Positions 23,995 through 34,300 of a stretch of 64,000 nucleotides of DNA are shown in pieces. How positions within the stretch are numbered: the first letter of the stretch is position 1; each line of letters starts with the position of its first letter. Below the pieces are notes generated by a model. It worked only from the letters and a program-made list of their open reading frames with translations. It had not been told where the DNA came from and did not search any database. The translations under genes and the position numbers were made by a program. The DNA is from Capsicum annuum (taxonomy: Eukaryota; Streptophyta; Magnoliopsida; Solanales; Solanaceae): assembly GCF_002878395.1 (NCBI RefSeq), contig NC_061114.1, positions 169,386,617-169,450,616 of the forward strand, written 5' to 3'.

Positions 23995-24232
23995 GTTTCC
24001 CTAGCCTAAATCCCTCTATGCATATCCCGTAATCATAGCTCTCCATGTTATAACATTCAATTCAATCTCCTCTTCCCTCATCTTCTCAAACAGTCCTATA
24101 GCCTCATCAAATCGTCCAATCTGAGAATACCTAGTTACCAACATGTTCTAAGAAACCACATATTTCACCTCCATTAACTCAAAAACCTTATTAGCATCAT
24201 CCAAATACTTGCATTTCGGGTCTGCTGAAGGT
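23995..24232 (-). pseudogene. PPR-protein gene fragment captured by Mutator element C
   Basis: On the minus strand the translation gives about 75 residues of a plant PLS-type pentatricopeptide protein: LDDANKVFELMEVK, then YSQIGRFDEAIGLFEKMREE, then ELNVITWRAMITGYA. These are the helix-turn-helix repeats that bind organellar RNA in intact proteins. Three in-frame stops replace residues, one where VVSWN would be expected (the Trp codon). Only about two repeats are present, without start or end, so this is a dead fragment picked up from a host gene. The family is clear; the parent gene is not. Confidence 0.85.
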
Positions 24233-25391
24233 GAAAAGGCCCCGATGACAATGAGTTTGACTTTTATACAAGATTTTCATTGTTTGATTAAGTGAGTAAA
24301 AGGAGAAGTTGTTAATGAAGAGAAGAAAGTGAAGAAGGAAGTGGATTTGCAGGGAAAATGAAGCAGAGAATAAGTGAACAATTCAACAATTTCATATTTT
24401 AATGGTGAATTGTTGAATAATTTTTGCCATCAGAATTTTCTTGTTGAATTTGCTTGGTTATTTGAAGGGAAAGTGAAGCAGAGAATAAGTGAAGAAGGAG
24501 GAGTTGTTGAATTGTTGAATTTTCTTGGTTATTTATTTTTAATCACAAGGGATATTTATTAATTAAATGGAAAAATTAAATTAAACACGTGGCATCACCA
24601 CAGGGCGAGTGGAGTACACTCCACTCATTAAACTTGGGCATGGGTATCGTTGGGAGGTAATAGTTCCATTTTTTTATAGTATAGGTGTATAATAGGTCAC
24701 TATCATAGTTTGGGTGTGACCTAGACTTTTTGTATATAGTTTGAGGTGAAAACCATGACTTTTCTCTAGAATATAGATAAGGAATTTATCATTATTTGAC
24801 CATGATAATAAGACCTTTATCATATTATATGAGAGACTTGTCCATTATCGCGTGATCAAAGAGTTGAAAACAATTAATGGTCCTTAAGGGTGTGTTTGGT
24901 ATAATGGAAAATGTTTTCTAGAAAATATTTTCCCATTTTCTCTTGTTTGGTTATGAAAAAATATTTAGAAAACATTTTTCGAAGCTACTTATTTTCCTTC
25001 ACTTGAAGGAAAATGACTTCCCTAATAAGGTCATTTTGATTGCATTCTTGATTCATCCATTTTTTATTTTGTCCTAACTGATAAACTACAAAAATTGGAA
25101 AACAACAACAGTTCCAACCATAACTGGAATAGGGAAATAAAAATGATTTTTTGCGATTTGAAGGGGCATAGCCCAATGACCATATCCTCCTCTGGAACTA
25201 TTTAGAAAACAGAAATCAATAGGTATCTTTTCTCGGTTCAGAATCGACCATGGTGAGTAGTAGTGAAAATGCTTCCAAGGATTTGATCTCCAGTTTTCAG
25301 ATAATACTACATTTCCATCTTAAACCAAGTGATATGATTCAATTATACATTTTTTGATGATTTGAATTTTGAACTTAAATTGCTTTATTTT

Positions 25392-25521
25392 GAGCCAAGA
25401 GTCTATCGGAAATAGCCTCTCTATTTCATATTTGAGGTAGTGGTATGGACTACGTACACTTACCCTCCTCATACCCCACTTTGTGAGATTATACCGGGTA
25501 TGTTGTTGTTGTTGTTGTTGT
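25392..25521 (+). mobile_element. RTE-LINE/TS-SINE 3' tail fragment
   Basis: It contains the block GTCTATCGGAAATAGCCTCT, then CTACGTACACTTACCCTCC, a CCCCACTTTGTG segment, and ends in (TTG)7. The same tail ends the LINE at 34684. The fragment is 5' truncated, so LINE or TS SINE origin cannot be separated. Confidence 0.8.
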
Positions 25522-25567
25522 ATATAGTAAACGAAATGTAACGAAATTACATTGGTCACTACAACAG

Positions 25568-26312
25568 ATGGGTTCGACTAACCAAGATGAAGATGATGCA
25601 ATAATTAGAGTTGTAGCTATATCTATTTTAGCTTCCGGAGTTGCAATAATTGTTGCCTACAAACATGAAAATAGCATTCTTAGAGAACCATATATTAATA
25701 AAGATCAAGAAAGAGAATTTTACATGAATAGTGTTTTGAATGAAAGTGATGTTCATTGTGTAGGTCAGATAAGAATGAGTAAGCATATGTTGTATGAACT
25801 ATGCATTGCTCTTAGAAGGAATAGTTTCTTGTGTTCAACCAAAAATATGTCTAATCAAGAACAAGTGATGATATTTTTAGAGATTGTTGGTTTTAATGAA
25901 CAATTTCAGAAGATTCGATCATACTTTTATAGGTCAATCGATTCTATTCATCGATGCTTCCACACTGTGCTTCAAGCAGTTTTGAAGCTATATCCAATTC
26001 TTATAAAATCACCGGATGGAAGTATCCAACTAGAGATAATGAATAACCATAGGTATTATCCATGGTTTACCGTAAGTGACATACTAAAATTTTATATTTT
26101 AAGTCATTTTATTAAAAATACTACATATTATTAACTTAAGTTGTATATAGGATTATGTAGGAGCAATAGATGGAACACATGTGCTTGCATCTATTCCTAT
26201 TGAACAACAAAATAGATTTTGTGTTCGAAAAGGCACAACAACAGATTTTGTAATGCAGCTCATAATTCGCAATATACACATATACCACAAGTTTTTCAGT
26301 TTTAGCCATTGA
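25568..26312 (+). pseudogene. PIF/Harbinger transposase, 5' part only
   Basis: Exon 1 (25568-26071) encodes a HARBI1-like N-terminal region: NSVLNESDVHCVGQIRMS, then FLCSTKNMSNQEQVMIFLE, then YFYRSIDSIHRCFHTVL, ending YYPWFT. A GTAAGT donor at 26072 and an acceptor before 26151 remove a 79-bp intron. Exon 2 restores the frame as DYVGAIDGTHVLASIP, which contains the first catalytic Asp of the DDE triad. Homology ends at about KGTTTD (26250) and the frame stops at 26310-26312. The other two catalytic residues are absent. Confidence 0.88.
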
Positions 26313-27022
26313 GTGATAAATTTTGTACTATAAGATGATATATCTGCTCCTTAAAGTTTCTTTTGGTCCCTTTGTTCATCTTTACAAAGTGAATAAATAG
26401 AAGTAGAGGGTAAGGATTATTTTCCTAGCATAGTTATTCTCTGGGTGTTGTAGAGTGGAAGAGTAACAAAGCATATGGCCTCTCAATGGTCAAGAAGCTA
26501 GAATAGAGAGCACATGAAATATACTCTTCCTCATACATAGCAGTGAGATAATTCAGGAGTTGGAAGAGCTTGGAAAGGGAGAGAAAATAGTGCAGGTAGA
26601 TCTACACCTAAGCAGTTGAACACTAGACATGGACTTTAAGTTGTCAATTTTACTTCCAAGTTTTATTAGTGATAGTGGAAGAACAATATTAAATATTTGC
26701 TAAGTTAATGTGTCACAGAAAACATTTCTACAATATTAAACATTTCGCTAAGTTTAGTATGTTATGTTTAGCTTATATGGCTGATTTGAACTGAAAAGGA
26801 AACAACTGAATTTTCTTTTTTCTTCTACTGTACTAGTGTATTAGAATAGTTGCAACATATTCTGTCATTCAAGATCATAGTTGGCCTAAGTCGCTGGACC
26901 TTTTATAAAGCTGTGAAGTGTTTAAGATTGATTTTATTTTTAAGCCCAACTGTTTATGTTACATTAACCTATTAGAATCAAATAAATTTGACACCAAATT
27001 TTCTGTAATCTATGTATTGTAG

Positions 27023-27517
27023 GTACATCCCAATCATGACAAGTTCATTAACAAAAAAATTAAAATGTTTGACGAAATGTCTCTTGTGTGTGGAAATGAT
27101 TGGGCTAGGGGAGATTATGCTAAATCATTCGAAGATATAGATTTTGATAGTTTTTCTGAGAAAGATAATGATAGTGACCTTGAAGGACCATTCATCGAAA
27201 AGAATGTGCAAGTAACCGAAGCTTCTCAAATCAAGGCAAGTCGCAAAAGAAAACATTTTTTTGAAGTGCAAAATGTCATAGGTGATATATCAATAAAGTT
27301 TAGAGAAGTGGCAACGGTAATCGGTAGAATGGTTAATAGTCGTCTAGATGTGACAAAGTTGTATGAAAAAGTTATGGCAATGGAAGGTTATAAAGAAGAG
27401 TTCCTCGGTGATGCTTTTGATTATTTGGTGCAAAGCAACACTTTAGCTAAGGCACTCATGGTCAAAAATCAAAATCTTCGTAAGGTGTGGTCGGAACGAT
27501 TCAAGCAACAACAATAG
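27023..27517 (+). pseudogene. Harbinger Myb/SANT-like partner protein, C-terminal exon
   Basis: An acceptor AG at 27021-27022 opens an exon reading VHPNHDKFINKK, then the 150-residue frame from 27065 with MSLVCGNDWARGDYAKSFED near its start, an acidic stretch, and EEFLGDAFDYLVQSNTLAKAL near the end. This is the conserved C-terminal half of the DNA-binding partner encoded by plant PIF/Harbinger elements. The Myb/SANT domain that should precede it is not in the element. Confidence 0.82.
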
Positions 27518-27778
27518 TGACACATATTGGTTGGTTTAGCTTCATAGGATTTGGAAGTAACTATTATTCGCACGCTTTTATTTTTGATAATGTATCGTGT
27601 ATTTGCTTCCAAACTTCTCTCCGTTCTTTTATTTTTGATATTGTATCGCGTATTTGCTTCCAAACTTCTCTCTTTTGTGCAGATGTGGGAATTGATTAGG
27701 AAGCTTGAATTATGTAACAAATAGTTCCTTAAATTTTAGGTCTTGTAATATTTTGTAATATTTTGATACTCAATATTC

Positions 27779-27820
27779 CAGACTCCACTTTATGGGAATA
27801 CACTGGGTCTGTTGTTGTTG
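27779..27820 (+). repeat. Short RTE/TS tail relic
   Basis: The segment CTCCACTTTATGGGAATACA followed by ctgggtctg and (TTG)3 matches the last 40 bp of the LINE tail at 34630-34684. Confidence 0.65.
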
Positions 27821-28179
27821 AATTTTGATACTCGATATTGATATTATTTGCTACGTTTAAATTAGTTCCGACTAAATGTTGAGTTGCCTGATATACTAGT
27901 TAATTGGTCAGTAGTATTTTTCAAAAAACATTTTTTCCTCTCACCAATCAAACAACTAAAAATATTTTATAGAAAAATATTTTCTATTCATCAACCAAAC
28001 ATCATAAAATATTTTCCGAAAAATATTTTTGACCCACCCACCAAACATGAGAAAATAATTAGAAAATCAACTTATTTTCCATGAAAACATTTTCGAGGAA
28101 AACATTTTTTATGGAAAATATTTTCCATCATACAAAACACACCCTAAAACACTAATATTTAGTTAAAAGGTAGTAATAC

Positions 28180-28223
28180 ATAAATAAATAAATAAATAAA
28201 TAAATAAACAAATAAATAAATAA
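28180..28223. repeat. (TAAA)n microsatellite
   Basis: About eleven TAAA units with one TAAACAAA interruption, about 150 bp upstream of the TTC33-like start codon. Confidence 0.95.
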
Positions 28224-28373
28224 GATTGAACGAAAAAGAGAAAAAAAAAAATTATCTTTAAATTTAATATGATAAATATTTGAAATTCCATTCGAAAATT
28301 GTGTTATTGTGGTAAAGTTCTCTGAACATACTTGGATAACTTCTTAAATTGTTTTGATTCAGCTGGGAAGAAG

Positions 28374-31300
28374 ATGAAGATGACATGGAAGAATCAGAAG
28401 AAGAAACTTAACAAGAGATGTGTTTCCTTATTCGAAGATGAAAATCCTACACATAATTCCAAGGAGAAAGTTGCCGTATCCCATAGTGATGGTGATGATG
28501 ATACAATGAAGCTTGTGGAATCCTTTCAAGAACAAGGAAATAAGCTTGCTGAGGTACTTCCCAACATGCCTTTCTTAACCTGCTTTTCTTGTTTTTGTTG
28601 AGGTATTTCTTGACATGGGTTTCTTTTTTTTTTTAATCTTCCACGAGAGAGACCCCCTTAACCCCCTCTTTTTTTTTTTCCTGTATTTTAGTTTTTCTCC
28701 TCTTGTAATAAATTTTTAAGTGTTTTTTGCTTGTCTTTTTTAATCTATCTGAGCCGGGGGTTACTAGGTAGTGGTATAGACTACGTACATTTTACCCTCA
28801 CCAAATCCCACTTTGTGAAATACATTGTGTATGTTGTTGTTGTTGTTGTCTGAGGTTATTCACTGCGTTTAATTTAAAATTGTTGTTTGTTTCTTCTGTT
28901 ATGTGAACATATTTGTTGAATATGTATATTTTTCCTGATGGTAAAGATGTGATAGTTGAAATTTCGTGTGAAGGGTCAAAAACATATCTTTAAAAGTATC
29001 CCGGTTTTTTTAGTTTTATACCTAAACAATCACTGTCTATTTATTAAAACACACCTCAATTATCAATTATTCATTTTTTTTTTTAACCTGAAATATATCA
29101 TCATTCAATTAGGAGAAGTGAGGCCACTTGCACACTTGATAGTTCAAGTATGAAACTCAAAATACTAGTATACTGGGGGTGTTTTGACCATTAAACTCTG
29201 AAGGTTAAAAACAAATTCTGTGAAGGAATTGAAGGTGAAGGTTGAAAAATAGGTTGTGATTAGTTTTAGATGGATGATATAGTTATCACTTGATTGAGTC
29301 CGACTCAAGCGAGTGAGCGAAAGGTGTGGAGAGCGAGTTCCACTTCGTTTATCGATATCTATTTGTTAGAAATAAGATAAGTGATTCTGTTATGTTAGAG
29401 ATGAGGCTTTTTTTTAGTATTATTTTGATGGGGTGTCAGTGATTTCAATTTCAATAGTTCTACACTGTTTATTACCCCTATTTAAACTTCATTTACTTCT
29501 TTGAACATACTTGAATATTTAAGAATTAAATCGGTATTCTGATCAGCTTGATATAGAAGTGGTGTGCGGACCAATACGCAGGCACATCAAGTATTTCATT
29601 GATCTCTACATCCACGCATAATAACGCTGTTCACCAAGGTTTAGGCAAATACATAAGTATCACCAAACTTTTTGCCTCAGTTTCATTGAATCCTCATACA
29701 CCATGGCCGCCATTGTCTCCTCAACTACTTAGCGATACCCTTGGGTGCATTGTCGTCCCCTCTCTATATTCTCTAATTCCCACCTTTGTCTCTCTTTCTC
29801 TCGCTATTTCTTTGTCTCTATTTCTTCTTCACTTCCTCTTTCTCTTCCTTCTCTCTTTTCTTCTTCCTTTTCTCCTTCTTACTTCACAACAGTAGTAACT
29901 CTATCTTCTTAGGAACTCCATAGTAAGGCAGGCTGTGTGTGTCATTAGTATTGGGGCCGTTTTTATTTCATCTGATTACTGAACTTAACTAGAGTAGTTG
30001 TTCTATTGATACATGTGGTATTGGATGCACATATTTAACTGGGTAGCCTGTTTTCTTCTATATGTTTGTCCTTGTTTCCTCTTTTTCTTATGGATGAATA
30101 AGATCTCAACATATTACTTTTTGCCTCAGTAAGGTCTTAGGAGGAAAGAGTCATTCTAAGTAAGTAGGTAAATATTTTAACTTAGCAACTTATGTCTCTG
30201 TGGTAATTAAGTTATTTGAGCATATTGCATGTTTCGCTTGAAAGGACAAAATCATTTCCTGCTGCCAACAATTCATTTTGTTGGGCATTTTATAAATCCA
30301 GGGTAACTCTTTGTTGAGGGCTGGGGCATGCCCTGACCCCAGATTTGTATAACATCCCATTACCTAAACCTTATTACACCTAACAAAAAAACATTTAGGA
30401 ATCATTTGGTTCATGGGATAAAAAAATAATCCAGGGGTAGAATGCACTCAATGCAGGATTAATTAATCCCCTTTTTAATTGAATTTTTGTTTTTAGTTTA
30501 AGAAATTCTTGGATTTAGTTATACCACAATTTTAGTATTATTTTCTAATGACATTCAATGCAAGATAACAGTCCAAGGATTAGATATCTGGTATAAAGCA
30601 ATCAAATGACGAAAATGTTGTTCTCCAAAGCTCTTTTCTCAAAATCTTTTAAGAAGTTCAGGGTTAAAATTGTAAATAAAAGTTTATCCAAGTTCATCTA
30701 TTGTAAAATCAACAACAACAACATACCCAATGTATTCCCACCTAGTAACGTAAAATCAAGCACAAGTTTTATATTATGCTCCGTATATCTCATTTTTAAT
30801 CCAATGAATCAAACATTTACAAAAAGAGAAGTGTGAGTGTGTGTCTCTGTGTGTGTGTGTGTCAATAGTTCAGTCTTTCAAATAGTTGTCTTGCAATGTG
30901 GAAAAGGAAGGCTATTTGCCAACTGGTTGTACTGCAGTTCCCACCACCACAAAAAAAACGGGGGTCAACGTTGCAGTAAGTTTATTGTAAGACGGTGAAC
31001 TGAAGTGAAGAGTTGAGTCTTGAAACTAGCCTCTTTGTATTGTTGAAAGTAAGAATATGCACAACTACTTGCCAACTAACACATTTTTTTGTGGAGGAAG
31101 GGGGGATAAGTAATGTTTCACTAATACTTTCTTAAAGATTAGGTTTAACGCGATGGTAAGTTGAGTGTGAATTGACCTTGATATGAAGTATATTTTGCAT
31201 GACACTTTAAGGAAATGCTAAGCACAATGGTAAATGTATTGCAGAATGTATGACTTCTTTTTTATGATAAAGGTAAAGTATTGCAGAAAGTGAGACTTAA

Positions 31301-34300
31301 TACAGTGTTATGGCCCCTAGTTCTGGATCTGGATAATTAACTTGGAAGTCAGACCTAACGTTATGGTCTAAGCCCTTGTTTTTGTTTCGTGACTTGCCTA
31401 TGATTGCTGAATTTTGCAGTTCATTCAGGAAACTAAAGACCTGGGAACTTGTTTGAGAAAGTCCCGACTATCTTGATAAAATCCAGCTTGTTTTATTAGT
31501 AATGTCAACTCTCTTAAGTGAAGGTTTACAATAGCAAAGAGTCCTAACAAACTAGAAATAGAAAAAGCCATATAAAACTGCATTAACAAGAGTCCTAATC
31601 CACTCAGGGAAGTTCTATTCTACTAATAGAATAATTCATAACATATTAATCATTATCAGTCCTATTAATCCTATTAATTCTTGCATCTGGAATATTGTTT
31701 TCCCACAAAAAGCATCAATAACGTTATCCCTTCCCGAAGAAAAAGCTTGTCCTCAAGCTTGAAGTCTGGAAAGACAGATTTGAAATGATGCACCGTCTCC
31801 CAGGTAAAGTCCTCAACAGATAAGCCTCACCACTGCACCAGAATTTCTCAATTACCACGATTTAGACGCGATCTGAGCTCGAAGCAAGGGGTGGGAACAA
31901 CACATCCTTCTTCGACTGGTGGAAGAGTAAGTGGAGTTGTAGGTACCTCACACTTGAATGGCTTGAGCAGTGACACATGAAACACATCATGAAGTTTGCA
32001 ACCTGCAGGTAAACCAAACTGATAAGCAATAGACCCAATGCGCTTCAAAACTGCAAAAGGACCATAATATTTTGGTGCAAGCTTATGATGGACGCAACTA
32101 GCAAAAGTTTTTTGGCGATATGGATGTAGACGTAACCAGACATAAGATCCTGGAGAAAATTTCACATCGCGATGTCCCTTATCATAAATTGTTTTCATCT
32201 TGTGTTGCGCCTGTTGGAGCTTAGCTCAAAAATTCGATAAGGCAACATCTCGATCAATTAATGCTCGGTCTAAATCATCAACTCGAGATGAACCAGCCGT
32301 GTATGATTGCAATCGAGGAGGCTCACGGCCATAAACAACTCGAAATGGGGATGCGTGAAGTGTTGACCGGTAAGAAGTGTTGTAGCAAAATTCAGCCCAG
32401 GGAATCCAGTCTGTCTCGTAGGACTATCGCAAATACATCTCTATCGTGCAATTAACAACCTCAGTTTGACCGTCCGATTGTGAATGATAAGCAGATGAAT
32501 AGTTTAATTTAGTCCCACATAAACGAAACAATTCTTTCCAGAACGTATTAGTGAAAAGGGCATCTCAATCAGTGACAATTGATCCTGGCATCCCATGTAA
32601 ACGAACAATATTCTCATAGAAAATCCTTGCTATAGAATATGTGTTATATGGATGAGCAAGGGAGATAAAATAGGTATATTTTTTGGAGAATCTATTCACA
32701 ACCACCAATAACATTGTTTTACCACCTGATTTTGGCAGACCATCTATAAAATTCATCAAGATATCCAACCTGATTCGATTAGACAGTTGTAAAGGTTGTA
32801 ACAATCCCGCCGAATTCAAATTGACAGCCTTATTACGCTGGCAAACTGAACAGGCGGCAACATAATCCTTGATAGTTGTCTTCGTAGCTGGACAATAGAA
32901 ATCCTTGTGAATACATAGCATGGTCTTCGGAACGTCTTCATGGGTGCTATCATGAATATCGGATAAGACATAACTTACCAATAGTGAGTTTGGCAAGAGA
33001 TAGACCCTATCTTTGAAGAACAACAACCCATCTCGAACACCAAATCACCATTCATCTCTCCTTGTTCAATTTTAGCTTGAAATTCCTGAAGAATTGGTGA
33101 CTAACTGCTCGATTTCTGCCCGGACTTCCTCAAATATCAGAACTTTCGGCTGTCAAATAGCAAGTAACATAGCTCCAACCTCTCCTCGCCACGAAAATGC
33201 ATCTGCTGCAATATTCAATCTCCCAGTCTTGTAGTCCACTCGAAAATCAAACTCCATCAGCTTGCTAAGCCGATGTTATTGGAAGTAGTAAGACGTTGAT
33301 CTAGCAGGTATTTAAGGTTGTAATAGTCTGTTTGAATTAGAAAGGCTCGACCCAAGAGATAAGGCCTCCCATGTTGAACTGCCTTTGTCAAGCCTATCAA
33401 TTCACGCTCATAAGCTGGAAGTTTCAAGAGTTGGTCAGCTAGCTTTCGACTAAAAAAAACAATGTGGTGGCTTTGTTGTTGAAGGATTGCTCCTATTCCA
33501 ACACCCGAGGCATCACACTTAATAACAAATTCTTCATTGAAGTTGGTAACTGTAACACTGGGGCAGCAACTAATGCCTTTTTTTAAGAGTTTTGAAAGAA
33601 GCAAGTGCATCATCATTCCACTTAAAAGCATGTTGCTTAAGCAGACTTGTTAAAGGGGCAGCAATTAGACTGTAATTCTTGATGAATTTACGATAATATC
33701 CTGTCAAGCCTAAGAATCCCTGCAACGCTGTTGTTGATTGCGGTGAGGCCAGCCTATCCGGCCTCAATTTTGCTAGCATTAGCTGGCACACCTATGATGG
33801 AGACTAAGTGGCCCAAATAAGCTACTTGATTTTCACCAAAAGAGCATTTGGATTTTTTTTATACTCGCTTCGGGAGTTTTGTGTAATAGGAAGGTGCCCC
33901 CGAAGCTTAAAGGTAAGTTCTACAGAGTGGCAGACCGGCTATGTTGTATGGAGCGGAATGTTGGCCAGTTAAGAACTCCTACATCCAAAAGTTAAAGGTG
34001 GCGGAGATGAGGATGTTGCGATGGATGTGTGGCCATACCAGGAAAGATGAGGTGAGGAATGAGATTATTCGGGAGAAGGTGGGAGTGGCTTCGGTGGAGG
34101 ACAAGATGTGGAAAGTGAGGTTACATTGATTCGGGCACATGATGAGGAGGGGCTCTGATGCTCCAGTGCGGAGGTGTGAGACACTGGCTGTGGATTGTTT
34201 TAGGCGGGGTAGAGGTAAGCCGAAGAAATATTGGAGGGAGGTGATTAGGCATGATATGGAGCAGTTACAGCTTACGGAGGACATGACCCTTGATAGGAAG

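Larger units (their letters stand above)
12442..24766. mobile_element. Mutator-like element C carrying a PPR fragment, split by a gypsy insertion
   Basis: Inverted repeats of about 114 bp at 12442-12555 and 24652-24766 (GGGAAAAGTCATG / GAGAAAAGTCATG tips) are flanked by TAGCATATAG (12432-12441) and TAGAATATAG (24767-24776), 9 of 10 matching. Removing the gypsy element 12915-23760 and one CTTCA restores an element of about 1.5 kb. Its right half contains a minus-strand PPR-protein fragment (23995-24232), which makes it a Pack-MULE. No transposase is present. Confidence 0.82.
24888..28144 (+). mobile_element. PIF/Harbinger DNA transposon with both genes, broken
   Basis: The inverted ends GGGTGTGTTTGGTAT and GGGTGTGTTTTGTAT are followed by further paired blocks (tggaaaat, ttttc). 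They are flanked by the 3-bp duplication TAA at 24885-24887 and 28145-28147, as expected for PIF/Harbinger. The element carries the 5' half of a DDE transposase (25568-26312) and the end of the partner Myb/SANT-like protein (27023-27517), both on the + strand. It also has two RTE/TS tails. Much of the transposase 3' half and the partner 5' half is missing, replaced by the non-coding stretch 26313-27022. Its right end is about 230 bp from the TTC33-like start codon. Confidence 0.92.

Noticed and set aside
27469..27720. Overlapping frames on both strands with internal repeats of a CTTCCAAACTTCTCTC phrase
   Set aside because: A short direct duplication (27600-27672) in the 3' region of the Harbinger element, not a coding gene.
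29599..29895. 98-residue frame with a hydrophobic Leu/Phe-rich tail
   Set aside because: Made of a reversed SINE followed by a CT-rich tract.
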